Positions 25,572 to 37,533 of a stretch of 64,000 nt of DNA are shown piece after piece. Position numbers and translations under genes: made by a program. The notes under the pieces were generated by a model. The model saw nothing but the letters and a program-made list of their open reading frames with translations, was not told the DNA's origin and did not search any database. The DNA is from Planctomyces sp. GTDB taxonomy: Bacteria; Planctomycetota; Planctomycetia; Planctomycetales; Planctomycetaceae. The stretch lies in NCBI GenBank assembly GCA_019636235.1, contig JAHBXW010000001.1:794488-858487 (forward strand). Reading direction: 5' to 3'. Within the stretch, counting starts at the first letter, position 1, and the number at the start of each line of letters is the position of its first letter.

Positions 25572-25838
25572 GACCTGTGAATCGCAAGGGGAGCCGTCAC
25601 TGGCGCGGCGGAACGCCGCAGCCCCGTCCGCATAGCCGATCGGTCGACCAGCTGAGGACGGCTGACGTCTCTTGGGCAGGCGGCGACAGGCGGGAACAAG
25701 CGATCGGGCCGGCAATCGCCGCCGGGCTGGATGCCGTTTCGGACCCGTTCGACTTATTATAGCCGGCTCGATCGCCGAACGTACACGCACTTCCGGCGAC
25801 CTCCGCCCGGGTTTCGAGCCTTCGGAAAGACGCACACG

Positions 25839-27332
25839 ATGCCCACGCTGACTGCCGTTTCGTCCACCCGTCCGGTCGACTGCGACTGGCTGATCGTCCC
25901 CGTCCTCGAGGACGCTGAGATCGACGGCGGATATGGAGTCGTCGGCGAGTGGCTGCAGCCCCGTCTGAAGCGCCTTCGCGAGGCGGGGGATCTGACCGGG
26001 AAGCCTCTGGAACTGCTCGATCTCCGCGACCTGTCGGACGTTCCGGCACGACGCGTCCTGCTGACCGGCCTGGGCAAGGCTGGCACGGTCTCCCTCAGCG
26101 GCCTGGAGAAGTCGCTGACCGCCGCGATCCGCCGAATCTCTTCAAAGAAGGTCGACCACGCGGCGCTTCTGCTGTCCGAAAAGTGCGTCGCTCCGGCGCC
26201 GTTGGCCCAGGCCGCGAAGATCGCCGCCCTGTCGACGGTCGTCGGCTCCGTGGGACAGGGACTCTACAAGTCCGAACCCGACCGGTTTCCGATCCAGCGG
26301 ATGTCGATCGTTGCGCCGGCGTCCGCCGACGTCTCCGCGATCCAGTCGGCCGTCGAGGAAGGCCGGATCCTCGGCGAGGCGACGAATCTGACCCGGGAAC
26401 TCGTGAACCGCCCGCCTGAGGACGTTTACCCCGAAGTCTTCGCCGATCGCGCGGCCCAGCTCGCCGCGGAATACGGACTCGAGTGCGAGGAATTCGACGA
26501 AGCCCGGCTCCGCGAAGAGCGGATGGGCGCCATGCTGGCCGTCGCGCGGGGCAGCGACCGTCCGCCGCGGATGGTCGTCGTTCGCCGCCGCGGCGCCGCT
26601 GACGCCGACGCCCCCTGGCTGGCCCTCGTGGGCAAGGGCGTGACGTTCGACAGCGGCGGGCTGTCGCTGAAGCCCAGCGACGGCATGAAGACGATGAAAT
26701 GCGACATGGCCGGCGCCGCCACCGTATTGGGCGCGATGGTCGCTGCCGCCCGCCTCAAGCTGCCCGTCAATCTCATCGGCCTGATGGGGCTTGTCGAGAA
26801 CATGCCCAGCGGCCGCGCTTACAAGCTGGGGGACGTGCTCCGGGCCCGCAACGGCGTCACGATCGAAGTGCACAACACGGACGCCGAAGGGCGGCTGGTG
26901 CTGGCGGACGTGTTGTCCTATGCGGTTGATCTGGGCGTTTCGCGGATCGTCGATCTGGCCACGCTGACGGGTTCCTGCGTGGTGGCGCTGGGCGAGGACG
27001 TCGCCGGCGCGTTCGCGAACGACCAGCCGTGGTGCGACGCGGTGCTGGCGGCCGCGCGGCGGGCCGGCGAGGACGTGTGGCAGTTGCCGATGTTCGATTC
27101 GTACGCCGAGCAGTTGAAGAGCGATGTCGCCGATCTGAAGAACATCGGCTCGCGCTGGGGCGGTTCGATCACCGCCGCCAAGTTTCTCGAGCGATTCGTC
27201 GCCCAGACTCCCTGGGTGCATCTCGACATCGCCGGGCCGGCGTTCGCGGAATCGAACAAACCGCACCGCGAAGGAGGCGCCAGCGGGGCCTACGTCCGCA
27301 CGCTCGTCGAGGCGGCAAAGGCCTTCCCGTGA
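25839..27332 (+). CDS. pepA: Leucyl aminopeptidase (M17)
   Basis: 497 residues from the ATG at 25839; an in-frame upstream extension is arginine-rich and was rejected. Cytosolic hexameric di-metal aminopeptidase of family M17, removing N-terminal residues from peptides. The C-terminal catalytic domain has the metal and catalytic signatures: [16 protein letters not shown] with the lysine ligand, KCDMAGAA, and the family hallmark NTDAEGRL near residue 350. Length is typical for the family (about 480-505). The ABC-2 permease gene follows with overlapping stop and start codons. Confidence 0.93.
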   Translation: MPTLTAVSSTRPVDCDWLIVPVLEDAEIDGGYGVVGEWLQPRLKRLREAGDLTGKPLELLDLRDLSDVPARRVLLTGLGKAGTVSLSGLEKSLTAAIRRISSKKVDHAALLLSEKCVAPAPLAQAAKIAALSTVVGSVGQGLYKSEPDRFPIQRMSIVAPASADVSAIQSAVEEGRILGEATNLTRELVNRPPEDVYPEVFADRAAQLAAEYGLECEEFDEARLREERMGAMLAVARGSDRPPRMVVVRRRGAADADAPWLALVGKGVTFDSGGLSLKPSDGMKTMKCDMAGAATVLGAMVAAARLKLPVNLIGLMGLVENMPSGRAYKLGDVLRARNGVTIEVHNTDAEGRLVLADVLSYAVDLGVSRIVDLATLTGSCVVALGEDVAGAFANDQPWCDAVLAAARRAGEDVWQLPMFDSYAEQLKSDVADLKNIGSRWGGSITAAKFLERFVAQTPWVHLDIAGPAFAESNKPHREGGASGAYVRTLVEAAKAFP

Positions 27333-28219
27333 CCGCCTTGATGACGGACGAGCCATCCGCCGCCCCGCCCGCGTCGCTGAGCCTCATGGGCGAACTCGCC
27401 GCGCGGCTGCGCGTCCACTGGATCGTCCTGCGGACCTGCATCGAAGAACGCCTGGTCTATCGCGGCGACTTCATGCTCGGCACGCTGTTGAGGTTTCTGC
27501 CGATCCTCACCCAGATTTTTCTTTGGGGAGCGATCTTCGGCGTCGGGACCTCCCAGCGGCGCGACGAGATCGTCGGGTACACCTACGGCGACATGGTCGC
27601 CTATTACATGCTGACGATGGTCGCCCGGGCCTTCTCCAGCATGCCCGGACTGGCCAGCGGCATCGCCCGCGAGGTCCGCGACGGAACCATCAAGAAGTAT
27701 CTGACGCAGCCGGTCGACATGCTGGGCTATCTGTTCTGGCACCGCGTGGCGCACAAGCTCGTGTATTACGCTGTCGCGACGCTGCCGTTCGCCCTCGTAT
27801 TCTGGGTCTGTCGCGGGTATTTCCGGGGCTGGCCGGACAGCTTCACGATCGCCGCGTTCGTCGCCTCGCTGCTGATGTCGTTCCTGATCGGGTTTCTGCT
27901 CGAGTCGCTGATCGGCCTGATCGCGTTCTGGTTTCTGGAGGTGAACTCGCTGCTGTTCATCTACATGATGTTCAATTACTTCCTGTCCGGGCACATGCTG
28001 CCGCTGGACTTTCTGCCGGGCTGGCTGCAGGCCGGCGTGCAGTACCTGCCGTTCAAGTACCTGGCCTACTTCCCGTCGACAGTCATGCTCCATCGATATG
28101 ACCATGCGACGCTGGTCCGCGAGCTGGCGCTGCAGGCGGGCTGGATCGCGCTGCTTTTCGTGCTGTGCCGCGTGGCCTTCGCCCGGGGCGTGAACCGGTA
28201 TTCGGCGCACGGCGGCTGA
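27329..28219 (+). CDS. ABC-2 type transporter permease
   Basis: 296 residues from a GTG at 27329 that overlaps the pepA stop codon and has an AAAGG ribosome-binding site; an ATG at 27341 is an alternative. About six membrane segments are seen, including [20 protein letters not shown] and [20 protein letters not shown]. The N-terminal cytoplasmic segment ([19 protein letters not shown]) is typical of ABC-2 permeases of the PF06182-like group, exporters that pair with a separate ATPase. No ATPase gene lies next to it on this side, so the partner is encoded elsewhere. Coupling to pepA looks like transcript sharing rather than function. Confidence 0.83.
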   Translation: MTALMTDEPSAAPPASLSLMGELAARLRVHWIVLRTCIEERLVYRGDFMLGTLLRFLPILTQIFLWGAIFGVGTSQRRDEIVGYTYGDMVAYYMLTMVARAFSSMPGLASGIAREVRDGTIKKYLTQPVDMLGYLFWHRVAHKLVYYAVATLPFALVFWVCRGYFRGWPDSFTIAAFVASLLMSFLIGFLLESLIGLIAFWFLEVNSLLFIYMMFNYFLSGHMLPLDFLPGWLQAGVQYLPFKYLAYFPSTVMLHRYDHATLVRELALQAGWIALLFVLCRVAFARGVNRYSAHGG

Positions 28220-28296
28220 GGACGCGAGGGCTTTCCGGTCCGACGTCCCGTCGGCGCGTCAGTCGAGGGGGACGAACTCGCTGCCGCTGTCCGGGC

Positions 28297-29448
28297 TCAT
28301 TCGCCGATGGACTCGCGGCGCTGCGGCGCCGCGGAGGACGGCTGGCCGCCCCTGTCCGCCCGGATGCGACGGGTCTGCGGCAGCGCTCCGGGCTGCGTCT
28401 TCAGAACCTCTTCGCTTTCGCTGCTGGCGATCCGTGAATCGCCGGGCTTTGACGCCGGGGCCGCGGCTGCGCTGACGGCCCCACGGACCGCACGGCCGAG
28501 TCGGGGCAGCGGCGAGGCGGATTCGCTCTGGCCGCGGATCGCGACGGTCTCCGGCTGGCTCGACAGTGTCCGCGGCGGCGCCTCTGACTGCGTCGGACGA
28601 TCCGAAGCCAGTGAATTTGACGCCGGTGGCGACAAGGGGGGCGACGACGGAGCCTTCGCCACCAGCGAGCCGACCGGCTGGCGAAGCGGCGGGCTGCCCG
28701 CGATCACCCACTGGTTCCAGTGCGAATCCAGCTCGTGGATCGTCGCGAATCCATAGTGCTTCCGGAACGCCGTCTCCCAGTTGCTGGCCAGGGCGTCCTT
28801 CAAAAACGCGAGATACACCGCGCGGCCCTGGTCGCCGTGCTGCTGCACCAGAAAATCGGCCAGCGAATAGCCCTGTGCGTACAGGGCCAGCACCTGCTGC
28901 ATGTCCTTGGGGTACTCGTCGATCCGCAGCAGATCGTTGAGGGGGATCCGCTGCTTGTTGCGGGTCACCTGCTGCAGGATTTCGACCTGTCGCATCCGCT
29001 CGGAGTGATGCTCGACAAGCGTGGCGGCGCCTTCATCGGCCCAGCGGGGCAGCGGCCGCCGGAAGTGGCAGGCGAAGATCGTGTGGCTGACTTCGTGCGG
29101 GATCACGGAATCGAGAATCCGCTCCTCAGTGCCCTGCACGCGCATCCTCCAGCCGAAGACCTCGCCGCGTTCGAAGCTGAATGTCGTCGCGCCGCCGGCG
29201 CCGATCTGTCCGACCTTCACCGTCACCTGGCAGGGCTCGTACCAGTCGGGAAGCTTCTCGCCGAGCCATTCCACCGCGAGCTCTTCGCGCCACAGCTCGG
29301 CCGTCTCACCCACCTGGCGGGCGAAGTCCGTCGTCGGCGCGTGAACCACGAAGTTGGGCGTGCGATACGTCGCATCGTTCGCCTGCGCCCAGGCAGTCGC
29401 GGCGAAGAGAATCAGAATGGTCGTCCAGACCCGGCGGCAGACATCCAT
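28297..29448 (-). CDS. Secreted peptidase-MA-like zinc metalloprotease homologue
   Basis: 383 residues from the ATG at 29448, which begins a signal peptide (MDVCRRVWTTILILFAAT) cleaved near AWAQAND. The zinc motif HEVSH is in DSVIPHEVSHTIFACHF, with the candidate third ligand in PRWADEGAATLVE, the same layout as the protein at 13371-14297. The last 130 residues are a serine/proline-rich tail. It is probably periplasmic or secreted. The gene is convergent with the ABC-2 permease gene. The family relation is based on the shared active-site block; substrate unknown. Confidence 0.75.
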   Translation of the reverse strand: MDVCRRVWTTILILFAATAWAQANDATYRTPNFVVHAPTTDFARQVGETAELWREELAVEWLGEKLPDWYEPCQVTVKVGQIGAGGATTFSFERGEVFGWRMRVQGTEERILDSVIPHEVSHTIFACHFRRPLPRWADEGAATLVEHHSERMRQVEILQQVTRNKQRIPLNDLLRIDEYPKDMQQVLALYAQGYSLADFLVQQHGDQGRAVYLAFLKDALASNWETAFRKHYGFATIHELDSHWNQWVIAGSPPLRQPVGSLVAKAPSSPPLSPPASNSLASDRPTQSEAPPRTLSSQPETVAIRGQSESASPLPRLGRAVRGAVSAAAAPASKPGDSRIASSESEEVLKTQPGALPQTRRIRADRGGQPSSAAPQRRESIGE

Positions 29449-29948
29449 GCGTGCGTCACCCTCCCTGGCGAATCGGGGTCCAACGCGTTCGTGCGTCGGC
29501 ATTTCGTCGGTTGCACCCGCGACGCCGCCCCAAGGAGGAGCGACGCGCTAATGGGAATCCGTTGCGGATTCGCGCTCAGTGTTTCTGTCCGCCCGACACG
29601 CGGCTGCTGTCGCAAACGCGGGACCGGAAGGACGCCAGTTCGCATCCCGAATCACTGAGGCCAATCGACGTGAGCAGCGAATGGTTAGTGAATCCCCAGG
29701 GGAAAGGCGAGAGGAAATCGGCGGATTTTGCGTGACCAGACGACACGCGCGGGTTTACGATAATCGTGGATTCTCGCGGCTAAGCTCATAATAGTGCCCG
29801 GGTTACGGGCAGACGCGCTCATCAGCGCGGCAGCCGGAGGCCGGAATTCACGGCTCGCAGGACGGAGCTGGCATTGACACAGTGGCCCGCGTGGAGCGGC
29901 GGCCCCGGCGCGACGCGTTCGCGCCTTCAGGAGCAGGAGGGCGTTCTC
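29449..29948. other. Intergenic region, no gene seen
   Basis: About 500 bp between the metalloprotease gene and a short ORF. Frames here lack coding character. An AT-richer patch (about 29740-29790, for example TTACGATAATCG and CTCATAATAG) may hold promoter elements. Confidence 0.45.
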
Positions 29949-30158
29949 ATGACGTCTCAACCTTCGCCAGATCCCTGCCCGTCGGAACTCGACAGCGCCA
30001 TCATTCGCATGGACCTGCTGCAGCGCTCGCACGTGACGCAGCAACCGGAGGCGCAGGCCGAACGCCCCGCGCCCACGGACATCCATGCCCGTTGCGTGCG
30101 CGTCGATCCCCGCCACCGGGAACTCTCCAGGCAGCCGCTGAACGACTTCCGCGAGTAG
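29949..30158 (+). CDS. Small hypothetical protein
   Basis: 69 residues. The start is supported by a strong ribosome-binding site (CAGGAGGG, 7-8 nt before the ATG). The middle (LDSAIIRMDLLQRSHV) is helix-like, the rest is polar. There is no known family. It is convergent with the MFS gene at 30190 and separated from it by 31 bp. The evidence is only the RBS and an open frame, so it may be spurious. Confidence 0.45.
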   Translation: MTSQPSPDPCPSELDSAIIRMDLLQRSHVTQQPEAQAERPAPTDIHARCVRVDPRHRELSRQPLNDFRE

Positions 30159-30189
30159 TTCCTGCGCGGCGTCCGTGCGGGAGGTCGAC

Positions 30190-31626
30190 TCAGGCGGCGC
30201 GATCCGTCGGCGGCGAAGCCGCCAGCAGTCGGGCCGGAGACGCCAGCGTCCGTCGGCGCCGCAACCGGAATTGCATGCGGGAACTCAGCCGGAAGATCCG
30301 CAGCGCCAGCACGCGGTGGTCGATCGCCTGCGGCTCATCGATCCGGCAGACCCACCGCACCGTTGCCAGCCGCGCGACCAGGCTCGCCCAGAACAGGCAG
30401 TGAAACCCGTTCACCGAGCAGCCCAGGATCTCGGTCGACCAGCCCTGCAGGCCAGCCAGCACCGCGCCGCAGCCGACGGATGTCGCACACCCAACCAGTC
30501 CGGCCAGCGCCATTCCCGAGGCGATGAACATCGCCCGGTTCCGGGCTGGCGACTGCTTCATCAGGAATCCGTCCTGAGCGATCTGAATTCCCACGTTCAG
30601 CGCGGCGTCGAACATGAACGCCGGCATCAGGATCCAGAACGCCGCCTCCGGGTCTCGCGGCAGAACCAGCAGCGACAGCATGTTCAGCGGCTTGAGCACT
30701 GTGCAGAACACGAGCAGCGGACGGCTGCCGAACCGCTCGGCGAACCGGCCCAGACGACCCGCCGTCAAAGCGCCCCCCACCGCCGACAGCGACCACAGCA
30801 GCAGCACCTGGAACAGCGACATCCCGATGTGCTGCAGCAGGTACAGGCTGATGAACGGCGCGCCGATCATCGCGGCGAAGTGCCACATGCAGGCGTAGCC
30901 GATAAAGCTCCGGAACCCCTTGTGCTTCAAGGGTTCGATGAAGATCTCGCGAAATGAGGTCAGCTTCATCCGCGTGACGGGCGGCTCCTCGACGCGCAGG
31001 TGCAGCAGCAGGTCGACAACGCCGAAGATCGACGCCAGCAGGCACAGGTGCGGGAAGCTCGCCCGAATGCCGATTCCGGAGAACATCACGTACACGGCGC
31101 ACGTCATCAGGCTGGCGACGATCGTCCAGTTCATCCAGGACTGCCGCCGGCCCCAATACGCGCTCAGGCCGTCTCGGGGCAGGTAATCCCCCATCCAGGA
31201 CAGCCACAATGGGTGACCGAACTGCGCCAGTCCGTGCACGAACATGTTCGCCAGCAGGAACAGCCACACCCACGCGGCGTCAGAAGCGCCGGACCACCAC
31301 CAGGGCCCGAACACGAACGGCACGAGCATCGTCCGCTGGATCAGCGACAGCCCGAACCACAGGGGCCGCCGGTAGCGCAGTCGGCTGGCCGCCATGCCCG
31401 CGAGCAACTGCATGAACAGCATGCCTGAAGGCAGGGCGTTCAGAATGCCGACGTGCAGGCCCGACCCGCCGAGTGCTCGCGTGTATTGAACCGCAGCCGC
31501 AGAGGTGATGATTTGAAGAAACGCCGTCCCCAGACATCCAGCGATCACAATCGCCGTCTGGGCCGTCCGCAGAGGCCACAAGGAAACTGCTCCGTCGCCG
31601 CTCTTGCGCGGCTTCTCCTGTCGCAA
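30190..31626 (-). CDS. MFS-type membrane transporter
   Basis: 478 residues with about twelve hydrophobic segments. The N-terminal half contains LRTAQTAIVIAGCLGTAF and GILNALPSGMLFMQLLAGM, and the second half VLLLWSLSAVGGALTAGRLGRFAERFG, which resembles the major-facilitator inter-segment loop. Substrate unknown. The last 50 residues after segment 12 form a basic cytoplasmic tail (LSSRMQFRLRRRRT). It stands alone, with a 416-bp gap upstream. Confidence 0.8.
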   Translation of the reverse strand: MRQEKPRKSGDGAVSLWPLRTAQTAIVIAGCLGTAFLQIITSAAAVQYTRALGGSGLHVGILNALPSGMLFMQLLAGMAASRLRYRRPLWFGLSLIQRTMLVPFVFGPWWWSGASDAAWVWLFLLANMFVHGLAQFGHPLWLSWMGDYLPRDGLSAYWGRRQSWMNWTIVASLMTCAVYVMFSGIGIRASFPHLCLLASIFGVVDLLLHLRVEEPPVTRMKLTSFREIFIEPLKHKGFRSFIGYACMWHFAAMIGAPFISLYLLQHIGMSLFQVLLLWSLSAVGGALTAGRLGRFAERFGSRPLLVFCTVLKPLNMLSLLVLPRDPEAAFWILMPAFMFDAALNVGIQIAQDGFLMKQSPARNRAMFIASGMALAGLVGCATSVGCGAVLAGLQGWSTEILGCSVNGFHCLFWASLVARLATVRWVCRIDEPQAIDHRVLALRIFRLSSRMQFRLRRRRTLASPARLLAASPPTDRAA

Positions 31627-32042
31627 ACGCCTGTGATGCGACGCTGCGGCCAGGACGCGGCGTCACCATCAGGGATCGTCCGGCGTCGCGGCAAGTTCGC
31701 AGTCGTTTCCGAAAATCCTGCAGTTTCTCAGAACCGGCAGGCGGAGGAACGTTGCGGCTGCGGCGCCGCCCAGGAGGATCGAGCACGATCCCGGCTGAGC
31801 AGACCCACTCCGAGGGCGGGTTGTGCCACAAGCGCCGACCCCGTTCAAGCGGAAGGCGTGCGGATTTCCGGCCGCGGGGAATCGGGCGGTCACGGAATCG
31901 CGTTTCGCGCGCGGATGCCCATCCACGGCCGGGAGTTGCACGATCGGCGGAATCCGCCGGTCATCCCCCGCCGACCCGGATTCGACTGGACGGGGTCTCC
32001 CGCCAGCTCCCGCGCCGCCCCCGTCGACGGCAGCCAGCCGCC
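31627..32042. other. Intergenic region, no gene seen
   Basis: About 415 bp between two minus-strand genes. Overlapping arginine/proline-rich frames on both strands have no coding character. No repeat or RNA gene was recognised. It presumably contains the promoter of the MFS gene. Confidence 0.45.
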
Positions 32043-33476
32043 CTACCCCCCGGCGGTCTGCTCGATTCCGAAACGTTCGATGAGCCGGTACAGCTTGCGG
32101 CGGTGGATGCCCAGGATGCGGGCGGCCTGAGTCTTGTTCCCTCCCACCCGGCGCAGGATCGTTTCAATGTGCGCCCGTTCGTGGGCCGCCAGGTCGTCGA
32201 CTGGCGAATCGTTCGCTCGTCCCGCGCGAGGCCCGCTCCCGCGCGTCACCTCCGGCGGCAGGTCGCCGAGGCCGATCACCCCGCCCGCGGCCACCAGCAG
32301 TGCCCGGTCGAGTGCGTTCGCCAACTGCCGCACATTCCCCGGCCAGGCATAGCTCAGCAGCGCCTGACGCGCGGGTTCAGACAATCGCACACCCACGGGC
32401 AGGTGCTGGCCGATGAGCGCCGGAATGTCCTCGGGGCGATCGCGCAGCGGCGGCAGCCGCACCGACAGCGCGTTCAGCCGGTAGTACAGGTCGTCCCGGA
32501 AGCGGCCCGTTTCCACGGCCTTCTCCAGCGGATGATTCGTCGCGGCCAGCACGCGCGCATCCAGCGGCCCCGGCGTCACTCCCTCCAGCCGCGGCAGCTC
32601 CCCATGCTCGAGAATCTGCAGCAGGATCGGCTGCAGCGCGACCGGCAACTCTCCCACTTCATCAAGGAACAGCGTCCCACCCGCCGAGGGCAGGAACTGA
32701 CGCAGGTCCAGGGGGGTGTTCTGCAGCGATCCGCAATTGACCGTCAGGAACGGTCCCGATGAACGCCGACTCTGCTGATGGATCGTCGCGGCCAGGAGCG
32801 CCTTGCCGACGCCGCTCTCCCCGCAGATCAGCACCGTCTTCTCGGTCGGCGCGATCCGGGCGACGAACCGCAATACGTCCTGCATGACCGGGGACGCGCC
32901 GATCAAGCGCACCGCCTGGCCGCCGGCGGGAGGACGCAGCGGCACCGATCGCGTCCGGGCGCGGCGCGCCGCGCTCAGGCAGCGGGTTTCCAGATCCTCC
33001 AGGGGCGCCGGCTTGGTCAGGTAATCCGAAGCCCCCAGCCGCATCGCTTCCACGGCGTCCTCGACGCGCCCATACCCGGTCAGCACGACGACGTCCCCGC
33101 CGCAGGGCTGCAGACGCAGCCGCTGGAGCAGTTCCAGCCCCGTCATCCCCGGCAGGTGCAGGTCGACGAGGACGACGTCGAAGGGGGCGTCCGCCAGCGC
33201 ATCGATGGCGGCCTCCGCCGAACCCGTCGGGACGACCGTGTGCCCGCGATGCCGCATCCACCGCGTCACGGCTTCTCGAAAGGCCGGGTCGTCCTCGACG
33301 AGCAGCAGCCTGATTGTCTGTGCGGAACCGGCCGGACTTCCATCGGGAGTGTGCGGAGTCGCACGGTCCAGCGCGGAATCGAACGCCGCCGACTGCCGCC
33401 GGGAGTTCGCATCCCGCCGAACGCCATCGCCATCAGGCAGCCAGACACCGTCGTCGTTGGGGAAAAACACGGCCAT
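32043..33476 (-). CDS. NtrC-architecture response regulator lacking the GAFTGA loop
   Basis: 477 residues. A receiver domain (about 55-165) has the phosphoacceptor aspartate in VVLVDLHLPGMTG and the conserved lysine in YLTKPAP. The AAA+ domain has Walker A GESGVGK, Walker B GGTLFLDEVGEL and the sensor/arginine-finger stretch FRDDLYYRLNALS. The C-terminal Fis-type helix-turn-helix is NKTQAARILGIHRRKLYRL. Between VNCGSL and the Walker B segment only about 14 residues remain, and the L1 loop with GAFTGA, needed to contact sigma-54, is absent. It probably regulates without sigma-54 activation. It diverges from the double-UspA gene at 33677. Confidence 0.88.
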   Translation of the reverse strand: MAVFFPNDDGVWLPDGDGVRRDANSRRQSAAFDSALDRATPHTPDGSPAGSAQTIRLLLVEDDPAFREAVTRWMRHRGHTVVPTGSAEAAIDALADAPFDVVLVDLHLPGMTGLELLQRLRLQPCGGDVVVLTGYGRVEDAVEAMRLGASDYLTKPAPLEDLETRCLSAARRARTRSVPLRPPAGGQAVRLIGASPVMQDVLRFVARIAPTEKTVLICGESGVGKALLAATIHQQSRRSSGPFLTVNCGSLQNTPLDLRQFLPSAGGTLFLDEVGELPVALQPILLQILEHGELPRLEGVTPGPLDARVLAATNHPLEKAVETGRFRDDLYYRLNALSVRLPPLRDRPEDIPALIGQHLPVGVRLSEPARQALLSYAWPGNVRQLANALDRALLVAAGGVIGLGDLPPEVTRGSGPRAGRANDSPVDDLAAHERAHIETILRRVGGNKTQAARILGIHRRKLYRLIERFGIEQTAGG

Positions 33477-33676
33477 GCGCTGTCTTCAACCGCTCGGCGG
33501 AGATGGGACCGATTCGGTCGGGTTGCACACGGCGTACCGTTTGCATAAGGGTGCAGGTCGCCGATTCCGTGTTCCGCCTGGCCGGGCGCGCCGTCCCCCG
33601 GGACGGTCGACCAGTACGACAGGAACCCGCGAACGTCACAGCCGCCAAGGACCATTCGATCCGGGAGACCATCGAC

Positions 33677-34600
33677 ATGCCCACGTTCCACCGCATCCTG
33701 GTTCCGGTCGACTTCAGCGACTGCAGCGAACGCGCGTTGCAGTACGGCGCCGCGTTCGCCCGGCACGAGCAGGCTCAACTGCATCTGCTGCACGTCGTCC
33801 AGGAGGTGTTGCCGGTGACCCCGGGAGGCGGCATGGTGCTGCCGCAGGAGACGTACGTGCAGGAGATTCAGAACTCCGCCCGGAAGGCGCTGAACGTGCT
33901 CCCCAAGGCGGAGGTCGCAAAGGACGTCAAAGTCACGCGCGAACTCAGGACCGGCTCCCCGGCCGATGCCACCCTCGAATATGCGACGTCGCACGCCGTC
34001 GACCTGATCTGCCTCGGCACGCATGGCCGGTCCGGATTGTCGCGGTTCCTATTGGGCAGCGTCGCCGAACGCGTCGTCCAGCACGCCCCCTGCGCGGTCC
34101 TTGTCGTCCGCACGCAGGAGCATGAGTTCGTCAACGCCAATTCGACCGAGATCCAGCTCCGCAAAGTCCTCATCCCCATCGATTTCAGCGAGTTCACCGC
34201 GGGCGCGCTGCAGGACGGACTCGCGATCGCCCGGCATTTCGGCGCGGAAGTCCACCTGCTGCATGTCGTCGAGGACACCAGCCCGGCGGTGTCGGAGACC
34301 GCATTGGCCTACCCGGTGTTTCAGGAATACGTGAAGACGATCACCGAGGACGCCCGGGCTCGGATGGAGAAGCTGCCGCTGGAGAGCTTCGAGGGGCTGG
34401 CGGTGCACAAGCACATCAAGGTCGGCGCGCCGTTTGAGCTGATTGTCCGGGAGGCGTCGGCCCTCGATGCCGATCTCGTCGTGATGGGGACGCATGGCCG
34501 GGTCGGGCTGTCCCACTGGTTCCTGGGCAGCGTCGCCGAGCGCGTCGTGCGGAAAGCCCACTGCCCGGTCATGGTGACGCCCCGGCGCCCCGCCAATTGA
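33677..34600 (+). CDS. Tandem universal stress protein (two UspA domains)
   Basis: 307 residues from the ATG at 33677; the 120-residue in-frame upstream extension is arginine-rich and was rejected. Two UspA domains follow each other: FHRILVPVDFSDCSERAL at residue 4 and LRKVLIPIDFSEFTAGAL near 160. Each ends in the ATP-binding signature (GTHGRSGLSRFLLGSVAERV and GTHGRVGLSHWFLGSVAERV), so both are of the nucleotide-binding type. Cytosolic stress-response protein. It is transcribed divergently from the atypical response regulator, a plausible regulator of it, and is followed by a bidirectional terminator. Confidence 0.9.
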   Translation: MPTFHRILVPVDFSDCSERALQYGAAFARHEQAQLHLLHVVQEVLPVTPGGGMVLPQETYVQEIQNSARKALNVLPKAEVAKDVKVTRELRTGSPADATLEYATSHAVDLICLGTHGRSGLSRFLLGSVAERVVQHAPCAVLVVRTQEHEFVNANSTEIQLRKVLIPIDFSEFTAGALQDGLAIARHFGAEVHLLHVVEDTSPAVSETALAYPVFQEYVKTITEDARARMEKLPLESFEGLAVHKHIKVGAPFELIVREASALDADLVVMGTHGRVGLSHWFLGSVAERVVRKAHCPVMVTPRRPAN

Positions 34601-34675
34601 GCCGGCGGCCGGGCGAATCCCGCCGCCCAGTCGACAATCCAAGCCCGAAAGCGAACACGGCCCAAAAACGAACAC

Positions 34676-34709
34676 GGGGACGGCGTTGCGGCCGTCCCCG
34701 GAGCGTTTT
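34676..34709. terminator. Bidirectional intrinsic terminator
   Basis: A 9-bp perfect stem (GGGGACGGC against GCCGTCCCC, 6-nt loop) is followed by TTTT on the plus strand, and by TTTTT about ten bases past the stem on the minus strand. It separates the usp gene (plus) from tRNA-Leu (minus). Confidence 0.7.
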
Positions 34710-34778
34710 CCTGATGATTCGGGCGGGCGAATCACTCCGCCTGCCGCAGCGGCCTCAAGCCGCCAGGCGTCGAACAAG

Positions 34779-34862
34779 TGCCCAAGAGAGGACTCGAACC
34801 TCCACGGGTGTAACCCCACTAGCTCCTGAAGCTAGCGCGTCTGCCAGTTCCGCCACTTGGGC
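34779..34862 (-). tRNA. tRNA-Leu (anticodon CAG)
   Basis: 84-nt class II tRNA. The 7-bp acceptor stem GCCCAAG pairs with CTTGGGC, the anticodon stem CTAGC/GCTAG encloses the loop TTCAGGA with anticodon CAG, a long variable arm is present, and the T-loop is GTTCGAGTCC-like. Discriminator A; CCA is not encoded. It reads CUG leucine codons. Confidence 0.93.
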
Positions 34863-35383
34863 TGGGCAGTCGTTCGACACGTTCACTGCTCCGGGGGTTC
34901 GCACCGCGACTCCCGGCGACAGCGATTGCACAGTGTATCGCCCGGCGGCGAGGCATCAACTCTGAATCTCGCCGCTTCCCTGCCCGCCCTGTCCGTCCTG
35001 CTCTGGTGCGGAATGGAACGCCGCACGCCTGGTGGCCCGCGGCCACCCTGGTTCATCGGTGGTTCATCGCTGGCCGAATTTCGGACGATTCGAACGTCGC
35101 CCCAATTGCCCTTCTCGGACCGGGTTGACCTCGGATTCCACGCAGTGTTAGAACCAGTGCCGCCGGCCTGATCGCTACAACACGATGTTGCCAACTGACA
35201 GCATGGCCGTCCCCTGCGAGCGGCTGGACGCGGCCCGCAGCCGATTCCCGGCTCCCCGAATTTCGCGGTTGCCTCCCCGCGGTTCGACCGCATTTTTGTG
35301 CCGACAGGCCGCGACGCGGACGACCGCGCATTGGAAAGTCTCGCCCGCGCCTGCAGTGGCCTCACGTCCTGGAGCGTCGTTTC
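34863..35383. other. Intergenic region upstream of glmS
   Basis: About 520 bp between divergently read tRNA-Leu and glmS. No ORF with coding character. It presumably holds both promoters. I saw no glmS ribozyme-like core, which is in any case expected only in Firmicutes-type genomes. Confidence 0.5.
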
Positions 35384-37246
<1,863 letters not shown>

Positions 37247-37533
37247 CGCTCGGAACGGGGTCCGCATTCGGCTGAATCTGCCGTGGCGGAGAACTTTGGC
37301 CCGCCCGGATTCTCTGGATTGCCAGAGTTCCGGATGTGGGCCGACCGATCTGGACAGGCGGAAAAACGGCTTCTAATAAGCCAGGTCCTGCCCTCCGGCG
37401 GGTTTCCCTGCCGGACCACATCCCCGTCCTTCCCCGTTGAACGGCACGTCGCCCGCGCATCGCGGCGCTGCGGCCGAAGGTTCGAGCGCCCCGCACCGCC
37501 GGGGCGTCATGTGGCCTCGAACGTGGTCTCCTT

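Noticed and set aside
34779..34862. tRNA-Leu as another integration site
   Set aside because: No integrase beside it and no repeat of its 3' end was noticed elsewhere in the window.
34863..35383. glmS ribozyme upstream of glmS
   Set aside because: No recognisable core and not expected in this phylum; the gap looks like an ordinary promoter region.
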